NCBI GenBank assembly: GCA_017447515.1
Contig: JAFSNG010000031.1
Span: forward strand, 1-61,750
DNA: 61,750 nt
Reading direction: 5' to 3'
DNA from: Prevotella sp.
GTDB lineage: Bacteria; Bacteroidota; Bacteroidia; Bacteroidales; Bacteroidaceae
The stretch's first letter is position 1. The number at the start of each line of letters is the position of its first letter. The translations under genes were made by a program, and so were the position numbers. The notes beneath the pieces were generated by a model that did not search any database, was not told the DNA's origin, and worked only from the letters and a program-made list of their open reading frames with translations. This document shows, piece after piece, positions 27,767-35,334 of this stretch.

Positions 27767-28843
27767 ATGAAAAAACTAACTATCTTATCAGCATTATTCC
27801 TCGTGTGCACAACGGTTTCCGCACAGTTCGCGGAACCCATGTACGAACTCCCCGACCCGCTCCTTATGAACGACGGACGGCAAGTAAAAACCATCGCCGA
27901 CTGGAACGAACGCCGGTTGGAAATCGCCGACATGATTCAGACCTTCGGCATCGGACGCATCCCCGCCGTGCCGCGCGAAGCCGTCAAGGCACGCATGGAC
28001 GGTGACACGCTCATCGTTGACGTCACTGTGAACGGACAAACGCTCACCCTGAAATCTGCCATCGCCTATCCCACCGTCGGAGAGCCACCCTACGCGCTGA
28101 TGATCGGCACCAGTATGTTGGCACTGCCCAAGGACATCTTCGACCCGCGACCCATTGCCCGCATGAACTACCGCGAGTCGCAGGTGAACGACTACTCGCA
28201 GTGGCGGCCTCACAAGGAGCGCGGCGAACACAATTTCGACCGCCTCTATCCCGAACTCAAGGACAACGGCGCCTACAGCGAGTGGGCCTGGGGACTGCAG
28301 CGACTCATTGACGGACTGGAGCAGCTCGGCCCTGAGAAAACGAAAATTGATGTGAAGCGTATCGGTGTCAGCGGATGTTCATACGCCGGCAAGATGGCCC
28401 TCTTCTGCGGAGCCTTCGACGACCGCGTAGCCCTCACCATCGCACAGGAACCCGGTGGCGGCGGTGCAGCATCGTGGCGCTACAGCCACAAGCTGGACAG
28501 CGTCGAAAACCTTGACCGCACCGACTATCACTGGTTCCTCGAATCCATGCGCGAACGCTTCCACGGCGACAGCGTCTATCTCATGCCCTACGACCACCAT
28601 GAGCTCTGCGCCATGGTTTGTCCCCGCGCCCTTCTCGTGTTAGGCAATCCTGACTACAAGTGGCTCGCAGACGAGAGTGCCGCCTATTCCATGGCCGCAG
28701 CACGCAAAGTCTGGGAACGCCTCGGACTCGGTGATCGCGTTGATATTGACATCGTTGGCGGCCACGGCCACTGCCAGCTGCCCAAGAGCCAATATCCCAT
28801 TGTCGAGCGATTCATCGACCAATTCCTCCTCGGCAAAGAGTAG
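27767..28843 (+). CDS. Secreted CE15-type glucuronoyl esterase
   Basis: 358 residues with a signal peptide cleaved near SAQ (about 20). An alpha/beta-hydrolase with CE15 signatures: nucleophile motif GCSYAGK (Ser205), QEPGGGGAASWR with Glu228 (23 residues after the Ser, the spacing of the acid Glu in known CE15 enzymes), the PYDHHELCAMVCPRALLV block, and GHCQLP with His335. CE15 enzymes cut ester links between glucuronoxylan and lignin. The Arg that normally follows the nucleophile (GCSRxGK) is Tyr206 here. Size and motif order otherwise fit. It is monocistronic and ends 1 nt from the convergent nadE stop. Confidence 0.85.
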   Translation: MKKLTILSALFLVCTTVSAQFAEPMYELPDPLLMNDGRQVKTIADWNERRLEIADMIQTFGIGRIPAVPREAVKARMDGDTLIVDVTVNGQTLTLKSAIAYPTVGEPPYALMIGTSMLALPKDIFDPRPIARMNYRESQVNDYSQWRPHKERGEHNFDRLYPELKDNGAYSEWAWGLQRLIDGLEQLGPEKTKIDVKRIGVSGCSYAGKMALFCGAFDDRVALTIAQEPGGGGAASWRYSHKLDSVENLDRTDYHWFLESMRERFHGDSVYLMPYDHHELCAMVCPRALLVLGNPDYKWLADESAAYSMAAARKVWERLGLGDRVDIDIVGGHGHCQLPKSQYPIVERFIDQFLLGKE

Positions 28844-28844
28844 G

Positions 28845-30770
28845 TCAGAGCTCGTCGCACTCTTTGAGCCAAAGGGCGGAGCTGGCGTCACTCGGCATAC
28901 GCCAGTCGCCACGGGGCGAGAGGCTGATGCTGCCGACTTTGGGGCCGTCGGGCAAACAAGAACGCTTGAACTGCTGCGAGAAGAATCGGCGGCAGAAAGT
29001 CTTGAGCCATTTCAGGATGATGTCACGGTCGTACTTGTCGCCGAAAGCCTGCTTGGCAAGCAGGAAAATCTTGGCAGGACGGAATCCGAAACGCAGGAAG
29101 TAGTAGAGGAAAAAGTCGTGAAGTTCGTAAGGTCCTACGAGGTCTTCGGTCTTTTGTTTGATATTGCCCTTCTCGTCGGCAGGCGTCAGCTCGGGGGAGA
29201 TGGGCGTGTCGATAATGTCGAGCAGCGTGTCGCGCTGTGCTGAGAACGCCGGCATGGAGGCGTAATAGCGGATGAGATACTGGATAAGCGTCTTGGGGAT
29301 ACTGGCATTGACACCATACATCGACATGTGGTCGCCGTTATACGTTGCCCAGCCGAGGGCAAGTTCGGAGAGGTCTCCGGTGCCAACAACGAGAGCATTC
29401 AGCTTGTTGGCAAGGTCCATCAGAATCTGTGTCCGTTCGCGAGCCTGCGAGTTTTCGTAGGTGGCGTCGTGGATTTTAGCGTCGTGACCAATGTCGGAGA
29501 AATGCTGTTCGACGGCCTTCGCAATAGAAATCTCCATCTGCGAAATACCCAGTGTCTGCATTAGCGTCGAGGCATTGTCGTGAGTGCGTTCGGTGGTGCC
29601 GAAGCCCGGCATCGTCACGCCAATGATTCCCTTGCGGTCGTAGCCTAACTTGTCGAAAGTGCGCACGCAAACGAGCAGAGCCAGCGTAGAGTCGAGACCG
29701 CCGCTGATGCCGATAACAACGTGTTCACAACAGGTATGAATGAGGCGCTTGGCCAGTCCGGCCGTCTGGATGTTCAGAATCTCTTCGCACGTCGCGGCCA
29801 TCTCATCGTCGGCCGGAATGAAGGGATGAGCATCGACGGCGCGCAGGAGCTGGAACGGATGTTCGTCCAACGGCGGTTTGCAGTCAACCATCTGTGCATG
29901 GGCTTCGCGCTGGGCATTGATGAACGTGGAATTGGTCTGACGCTCGGTGCGCAGGCGTTCGACGTCAATCTGTGCCGACTGCATCTGCGGCTGGAACGAG
30001 AAGCGGTCACCCTCGACCAACACGCGGCCATTCTCAAAAATCATCGCATTGCCGCCGTAGACCACATCCTGCGTCGACTCGCCGAAACCGCACGAGCTGT
30101 AGACGTAGCCGCTCATGGTGCGCGCACTCTGCTGTGCCACCAGCGAACGCAGGTAGCGGTGCTTACCGATGAGCTCGTCGCTGGCGGAGCAGTTGAAGAC
30201 AATCTCGGCACCAGCCATCGTCAGGTTGTTGCTTGGCGGAATCGGTGCCCAGACATCCTCGCAGATTTCCACGCCGAACTTCACGCCGTCGGATGTCTGA
30301 AACAGCTGCGGTTCGGACGACAGACGGACGGGCGTGCCGGCCAAATAGATGTTAGTAGGATTCAGGTCCTGCGCCGAAGCAAACCAGCGCTTCTCGTAGA
30401 ACTCGTTGTAGTTGGGCAGATAAGTCTTGGGGATGACGCCCAGAATGCCGCCGCGCTGGATGACTGCGGCGCAGTTGAGCAGGAGTCCGCCAGCCTGAAC
30501 AGGCAGTCCGACAATGCAAATGATGTCGAGTTTGCGGGTAAACTCCAGCAGCATGAGCAGCCCTTCTTCCGATTTCGACAGCAACAGCTGCTCCTTGAAC
30601 AAGTCCTGACACGTGTAACCCGTAATGCACAGTTCAGGGAAACACACAATCTCAACATGCTCGCCGTCAGCAAGCGAAATGAGCTTTTCAATCTCCTGGA
30701 CGTTGTATTCCACGTCAGCCACGCGAACAGCGGGAACGGCAGCAGCCACTTTGATGAATCCGTACTTCAT
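28845..30770 (-). CDS. nadE: Glutamine-dependent NAD+ synthetase
   Basis: 641 residues in two domains. The nitrilase-type glutaminase (about 1-280) has the triad Glu46 (FPELCITG), Lys115 (IPKTYLPN) and Cys170 (GVEICED). The ATP-pyrophosphatase synthetase domain has SGGLDS (356-361). It makes NAD+ from deamido-NAD+ with ammonia tunnelled from glutamine. It is the last gene of the long moxR/bat operon, following queA after a 54-nt gap that contains a 7-bp tandem repeat. Confidence 0.96.
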   Translation of the reverse strand: MKYGFIKVAAAVPAVRVADVEYNVQEIEKLISLADGEHVEIVCFPELCITGYTCQDLFKEQLLLSKSEEGLLMLLEFTRKLDIICIVGLPVQAGGLLLNCAAVIQRGGILGVIPKTYLPNYNEFYEKRWFASAQDLNPTNIYLAGTPVRLSSEPQLFQTSDGVKFGVEICEDVWAPIPPSNNLTMAGAEIVFNCSASDELIGKHRYLRSLVAQQSARTMSGYVYSSCGFGESTQDVVYGGNAMIFENGRVLVEGDRFSFQPQMQSAQIDVERLRTERQTNSTFINAQREAHAQMVDCKPPLDEHPFQLLRAVDAHPFIPADDEMAATCEEILNIQTAGLAKRLIHTCCEHVVIGISGGLDSTLALLVCVRTFDKLGYDRKGIIGVTMPGFGTTERTHDNASTLMQTLGISQMEISIAKAVEQHFSDIGHDAKIHDATYENSQARERTQILMDLANKLNALVVGTGDLSELALGWATYNGDHMSMYGVNASIPKTLIQYLIRYYASMPAFSAQRDTLLDIIDTPISPELTPADEKGNIKQKTEDLVGPYELHDFFLYYFLRFGFRPAKIFLLAKQAFGDKYDRDIILKWLKTFCRRFFSQQFKRSCLPDGPKVGSISLSPRGDWRMPSDASSALWLKECDEL

Positions 30771-30782
30771 ATATTTTTGACG

Positions 30783-30810
30783 TTTGAAGTTTAAAATTTG
30801 AAGTTTATGA
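30783..30810. repeat. 7-bp tandem microrepeat (TTTGAAG type), 4 units
   Basis: Units TTTGAAG, TTTAAAA, TTTGAAG, TTTATGA start at 30783, 30790, 30797 and 30804. It lies in the queA-nadE gap. Confidence 0.8.
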
Positions 30811-30824
30811 TGACTATAATTCTT

Positions 30825-32036
30825 TCAAGGAATGAGGAGCGAGGAATCGCCGTAGCTCAGGAAGCGGAAATCGTGAGTCAGGGCGTAGTCGTAAATCTTG
30901 TGCCAGTCACCATGCACGAAAGCACTCACCAGCAGCAACAGCGTCGACTGCGGCTGATGGAAATTGGTGATGAGCATCTTCACAATCTTGTAGTTGTAGC
31001 CCGGGGCAATGATGATCTGCGTGGAGGAGTGAAGAACGGTTTCGCCGTTCTCGTCATACCACGCCAACAGATTCTGCAAAGCCTTCATGGGCGCAATATT
31101 GGCAGCCTGTTCGTAAGGCTCCCATTGATGAACATGGAGGTCTTCGGCTGAGAGACCAGGATTGGTTTCCAGTTTCAGACCCATATAATAGAGGCTTTCG
31201 AGCGTGCGGACGCTGGTGGTGCCGACGGCAATCGCCTCGCCATTGTGTGCCAACAGACGCTCAATCGTATGGCGATGAACGGCGATATACTCCGTGTGCA
31301 TCGGATGTTCGCCAATCGTCTCGCTCTTGACGGGGCGGAAAGTTCCTGCGCCGACGTGCAGCGTCACTTCCTCGCGCTCAATGCCTCGGGCGTCGATGTC
31401 GTTCAAGACGCGCTCGGTGAAGTGCAATCCAGCTGTCGGAGCCGCCACGCTACCCTTAATCTTCGAATAGACGGTCTGATAGGTCGTCTTGTCGCCCTCC
31501 TGCGTCTCGCGGTTCAGATAAGGCGGAATGGGCAGTTCACCCATCACGTCAATCACTTCCGCGAAAGAAACATTCCCAGTCCATTCGAATTCGATGAGCT
31601 GGCTCGTGCCGACCTCACCCTTGCGCGTGGCACTAACTCTTAATTCTTCATTCTTAATTCTTAATTCCCTTGTCAGCGCCCCTTCCTTCCATTTCTTCTG
31701 ATTACCCACCAGACACAGCCACGCGCAACGCTTCGTCTGCTGGAACATCTGTTCGTAGTCGGCTGGCTCGGCGGGCTCTAACAGGAATATCTCGATGAGG
31801 GCTCCCGTTTCCTTGCGGAAGTGCAGTCGTGCCTGGATGACGCGCGTGTTGTTCATCACCATCAAAGCCCCCTGCGGCAGGTGTTTGGGCAGGTTGTAGA
31901 ACACATCCTCCCCCACCTCACCATGCTTATACAGCAACAGCTTCGAGTGGTCGCGCTCTGCCTTCGGAAACTTCGCAATGCGCTCGTCAGGCAGGTCGTA
32001 GGTATAATCGCTGATATGTATTTCTTTCGTATTCAT
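30825..32036 (-). CDS. queA: tRNA preQ1(34) S-adenosylmethionine ribosyltransferase-isomerase
   Basis: 403 residues. QueA builds epoxyqueuosine at the wobble base of tRNAs decoding His, Asn, Asp and Tyr. Recognisable blocks are YDLPDERIAKFP, LMVMNNTRVIQARL, PTAGLHFTERVL, LHVGAGTFRPVK and ITNFHQPQSTLLLLVSAF. An oddity: residues about 123-135 (RELRIKNEELRVS) are encoded by a 7-bp tandem repeat at 31632-31667, so this stretch appears to be an in-frame repeat insertion in a surface region. It is 3 nt after the PAP2 gene stop codon boundary at 32040. Confidence 0.96.
   Translation of the reverse strand: MNTKEIHISDYTYDLPDERIAKFPKAERDHSKLLLYKHGEVGEDVFYNLPKHLPQGALMVMNNTRVIQARLHFRKETGALIEIFLLEPAEPADYEQMFQQTKRCAWLCLVGNQKKWKEGALTRELRIKNEELRVSATRKGEVGTSQLIEFEWTGNVSFAEVIDVMGELPIPPYLNRETQEGDKTTYQTVYSKIKGSVAAPTAGLHFTERVLNDIDARGIEREEVTLHVGAGTFRPVKSETIGEHPMHTEYIAVHRHTIERLLAHNGEAIAVGTTSVRTLESLYYMGLKLETNPGLSAEDLHVHQWEPYEQAANIAPMKALQNLLAWYDENGETVLHSSTQIIIAPGYNYKIVKMLITNFHQPQSTLLLLVSAFVHGDWHKIYDYALTHDFRFLSYGDSSLLIP
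31632..31667. repeat. 7-bp tandem microrepeat (CTTAATT type) inside queA
   Basis: Units at 31639, 31646, 31653 and 31660 (CTTAATT, CTTCATT, CTTAATT, CTTAATT), plus a degenerate unit at 31632. It is translated in frame as part of QueA. Confidence 0.85.
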
Positions 32037-32039
32037 CGT

Positions 32040-32690
32040 TTACAACAGTTTCAGCAACGCCTTGACGACGGCAAAGAGCAGCGTCAGGCAAAGCACGGCA
32101 ATGGGAATGTCGCACATCTGGCGCGTATAGACGGCCGGACGCGTAATGCGGCAATAGCCTTTGTAGACGCAGAATCCGACAAAACCGCCCCAAATCAGTC
32201 CGACGGTAATATCTCCGGGATAGTGCACGCCCAGATAGAGCCGCGTATAGCAATTGATGAGCGACCACGCCACGAGGAAGATTGTCAGCAGTCGCTGACG
32301 CATCAGCAACGACATGAATATCGCTATGGAGAACGTGTTGGCCGCATGAGCCGAGAAGAATCCGTATTTTCCGCCGCGATAGCCGTCAACGGTATCAACC
32401 AGCATGCCAATTTCAGGGTCGCGACCAGGGCGCCAGCGCGCGACAAGGGGTTTGACGATGGTGTCGTCAACGGCTCCTGCCAACAGCACACATGCTCCGG
32501 CAGCAGCCAGAACGAGCAGGATGTCGCGAACGGTGCTATTGCTTTTCAGCACGACATAAAACAACGCCAGATACATGGGAATCCACGTCTTGGCATTGGT
32601 CAACGTCATAATGATCGTGTCCATGAAGAGCGAGTCGCTGCCATTGAACCAAAGCAGCAGTTGCTTGTCAAAATGAATCAGTTCTTCCAT
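32040..32690 (-). CDS. PAP2-family membrane phosphatase
   Basis: 216 residues with about five to six transmembrane helices. The three PAP2 motifs are present: KPLVARWRP (KX6RP), FSAHAANT (in place of PSGH) and RLYLGVHYPGD (R-X5-H-X3-D). The substrate may be a polyprenyl or lipid phosphate; it is not decidable from the sequence. It follows the batD-batE fusion by 1 nt and precedes queA by 3 nt, so it is within the same transcript. Confidence 0.9.
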   Translation of the reverse strand: MEELIHFDKQLLLWFNGSDSLFMDTIIMTLTNAKTWIPMYLALFYVVLKSNSTVRDILLVLAAAGACVLLAGAVDDTIVKPLVARWRPGRDPEIGMLVDTVDGYRGGKYGFFSAHAANTFSIAIFMSLLMRQRLLTIFLVAWSLINCYTRLYLGVHYPGDITVGLIWGGFVGFCVYKGYCRITRPAVYTRQMCDIPIAVLCLTLLFAVVKALLKLL

Positions 32691-32691
32691 A

Positions 32692-35286
32692 TCATATTAC
32701 TTCTATTTCCGATACTTCCAACCAGCCTTCCTTGCCGTCAGCCACACGAATCTTCCGCCATTCACGCATGGTTGCATCAGTCACCGTGACCTTCGTTCCT
32801 TCGTGCAGGATATACAAGTCGGTGCCATTCTTCGACGGCGTACTCTTCACATTGACTGCCGACTTGATGACGATGGCTCCCGTGCGCTGCGTCAGGTTGC
32901 GCTTCTGCTGCCAGGCAAAGAGATTGCTCGTCAGGAACACAAGCAACAGCAGGATGCCGCCGAAGAATCCTATCTTGCGCAGCCAGATGCGGTCGGAGAA
33001 CAAGTAGAACAACGCTAGTACGATGGCAATAATCAAAGCCACAAGAGCCGTGCGAGCCCAACCGTCGACACTCATCACGTTGACCAGCGAACGGTACCAC
33101 GTCACAAAGAACATCTCCGACTCAGGCGTAATCTTGTCGATAGTCTTCGAACGAGCCATCTGCAAGTTGAAGCGTATGTCCTCGTCGCCTGGCGACAGCA
33201 ACAACGCACGCTCGTAATTGAGCACGGCTTGCGTCATCTGATCCATACGATAGTAGCAGTTGCCGAGATTATAGTAGAGGTCGGCACTGACGCCCTGTTT
33301 CAGCAAGGCCTCGTAGTCCTTGGCCGCCTGCTGATAGCGTTCCTGCACATAGGCGCTGTCAGCCTCCGCCTTCGTGACGGCCTGCGCAGCTAGTGGCACG
33401 AGCAACAGCAGCAATACAGCCGTCAACGGTTTTGTATTCTTCCCTTTTTTCATCGTCGCAGCAATCTGCGTAATGGCAGTCATTGCCGCATCATATACCT
33501 TATTCATATTACCTGTAGCGTCGCCCGGCGCATAGCGTGCAAACTCACATTCATCGAGCGCACCGATAAACTGGCTGATGGTCTCGCCGGAAACATTGTG
33601 CGACTCCAGCTGCTGACTGATATTTTCACGCGAAAGCTGTTCGACCGGCATGTTGAGCTTGTCGCCAACGTAGCCCCAAAGCGCGCGCAGCACCTCGTCG
33701 TAGAACTCGTTCTGCTTGCCACCCGCCATCAGCTTAGCAGCCTTCTTCAGTCGCTTGGTGGCTACCTTATTCGCCTTGCCTGCACGCTGTTTCACGATGT
33801 CGGCATTCTCGATAGCACGCTGACGGAAGATGATGAACAACGAAATGAATCCCAACAGCAGCACCGCCAGACTCACCCAATATTCCGTAGAGGCAAAGAA
33901 GAATTCATCGATGCCGCGCTGGCGGGTTTCGCCAGTCTTGATGTAATGGATGTCGCTGTTCAACTGCTTGATATCCTCCTGCCCGGTATAGGTCGCCGTA
34001 GCCGTGCCACTACCCTTTTCCACATGGAGTTTGAACGGCTCGGTCTTCACCGTCTTATAAGCGTTGGCCTGCGTGTCGAAGTAGACGTATTCAATGGCAG
34101 GAATCTCGAAATCGCCCTGATGACGTGGAACAGCGAGGAAGTCGTAGATGATGGAGCCTTCAAGACCGTTCGTCGTCAGCTGGGTCTTGTCAGTGACTTT
34201 GGCGTCGTAGTGGTCGAAATCCTTGGGGAATTTCACCTCAGGCTGCTTCAACAGCTTCATATTGCCGACGCCTGAAACCACAACACGTAACTTGACGGGG
34301 TCGTTGGCCTTCACTTCGTTCTGGTCCAACTGGGCAGAAATGGAATAATGGCCGACACCCCCTGAGAATCCTGCCGGACGCTGCGGTAGCGGGTCTACCT
34401 GAATGGTAATTCCAGGGGCTTTGATTTGCTTCTTCACCTCGACATAGCCGGAACCGCCGTTGAAGAAGGCCTCGAAGGGGTCGACGTTGCGGTTCTGCTG
34501 CACGACAATTCCCTCGTAGGTAATGCTGGGAATCTCCAGCTTTCCCGTCGTCTGCGGGAACACGACATATTGCTGCCACGTGACGGTCTTATAAGCTCGG
34601 CCGTTGAGAGTTTCTATGTGAAACTGCTTTTCCTGAGGCAGGGGAACCTCGCGCGAGTAAAAGCTCTTCAAGTCGGCCATCTTACCATTCAGCTGGGTCA
34701 GTCCGACGAGCGTGTAAACCTTATACGTCAACAGAATGGGCTCCTGTTCGCGGACGTGCTGCTTCGATGCCGTCACCTTAATGAACAGGTCGCTGCCGGA
34801 AATGGCACTGCCGGCATTGCGGATTTCTCCCGTGCTGCTCTGCTGATGGCCGCCGCCCTGTTGTCCGCCCTGCTGAGCCTGTCCGCTCACCTTGATGTGC
34901 AGTTCGTTCGACGTGATGCTCTTGCCGCCTACGGTTACGTGGGCAGCAGGAATGGTAAACGTACCGTTCTTATTAGCCGAGAGGATATAGGTGTAGGTGA
35001 TGCTCGACGAACTCGATGTATGGCCGTTGACCATCTGAAAACTCGACTGCTGTGACGTCGACGGACCCATCAACACGTCGAAAGCGTCAGGGATGTCGCC
35101 TGCGCGGAAACCTTTTGCGTCGTCGGTGTTCACCGTATAGCTCAAACGGAATTGCTCGCCCACAGCAACCTGTGCCGGAGCGCGACCTGTGAGCGTCTGA
35201 CCTATAGAGGTGAGAGGTGAGAAGTATGAGGTGAGAGATATGACCATCAATAGCAGAAGCCTTGACGGTGTAGATATATTTTTCAT
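32692..35286 (-). CDS. BatD-BatE fusion: oxygen-tolerance protein with TPR and SH3 domains
   Basis: 864 residues from ATG 35286; a GTG at 35307 adds 7 residues but falls in a 7-bp repeat. The N-terminal two thirds are BatD: signal peptide, beta-rich periplasmic domains and a transmembrane helix near 470-490. A second signal-like segment (TKPLTAVLLLLLVPLAAQA) begins the BatE part: TPR repeats (YYNLGNCYYRMDQMTQAVLNYERAL), two transmembrane helices and a terminal SH3b domain (VNVKSTPSKNGTDLYILHEG). The retained internal signal peptide points to fusion of two ancestral genes. The first signal peptide contains SLTSYFSPLTS, encoded by a 7-bp repeat. Confidence 0.85.
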   Translation of the reverse strand: MKNISTPSRLLLLMVISLTSYFSPLTSIGQTLTGRAPAQVAVGEQFRLSYTVNTDDAKGFRAGDIPDAFDVLMGPSTSQQSSFQMVNGHTSSSSSITYTYILSANKNGTFTIPAAHVTVGGKSITSNELHIKVSGQAQQGGQQGGGHQQSSTGEIRNAGSAISGSDLFIKVTASKQHVREQEPILLTYKVYTLVGLTQLNGKMADLKSFYSREVPLPQEKQFHIETLNGRAYKTVTWQQYVVFPQTTGKLEIPSITYEGIVVQQNRNVDPFEAFFNGGSGYVEVKKQIKAPGITIQVDPLPQRPAGFSGGVGHYSISAQLDQNEVKANDPVKLRVVVSGVGNMKLLKQPEVKFPKDFDHYDAKVTDKTQLTTNGLEGSIIYDFLAVPRHQGDFEIPAIEYVYFDTQANAYKTVKTEPFKLHVEKGSGTATATYTGQEDIKQLNSDIHYIKTGETRQRGIDEFFFASTEYWVSLAVLLLGFISLFIIFRQRAIENADIVKQRAGKANKVATKRLKKAAKLMAGGKQNEFYDEVLRALWGYVGDKLNMPVEQLSRENISQQLESHNVSGETISQFIGALDECEFARYAPGDATGNMNKVYDAAMTAITQIAATMKKGKNTKPLTAVLLLLLVPLAAQAVTKAEADSAYVQERYQQAAKDYEALLKQGVSADLYYNLGNCYYRMDQMTQAVLNYERALLLSPGDEDIRFNLQMARSKTIDKITPESEMFFVTWYRSLVNVMSVDGWARTALVALIIAIVLALFYLFSDRIWLRKIGFFGGILLLLVFLTSNLFAWQQKRNLTQRTGAIVIKSAVNVKSTPSKNGTDLYILHEGTKVTVTDATMREWRKIRVADGKEGWLEVSEIEVI
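35207..35241. repeat. 7-bp tandem microrepeat (GAGGTGA type) inside the batD signal peptide
   Basis: Units at 35207, 35214, 35221, 35228 and 35235 (GAGGTGA, GAGGTGA, GAAGTAT, GAGGTGA, GAGATAT). On the minus strand they encode SLTSYFSPLTS in the signal peptide. Confidence 0.85.
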
Positions 35287-35300
35287 ATGCGGTAGCAAAT

Positions 35301-35328
35301 TATTCACTTTTCACTATTCCCTTTTTAC
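35301..35328. repeat. 7-bp tandem microrepeat (TATTCAC type), 4 units
   Basis: TATTCAC, TTTTCAC, TATTCCC, TTTTTAC at 35301, 35308, 35315 and 35322, in the gap between the two Bat fusion genes. Confidence 0.8.
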
Positions 35329-35334
35329 ATTAAC

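Noticed and set aside
29721-30794. 357-residue plus-strand frame opposite nadE
   Set aside because: Antisense to an intact NAD synthetase with both catalytic domains.
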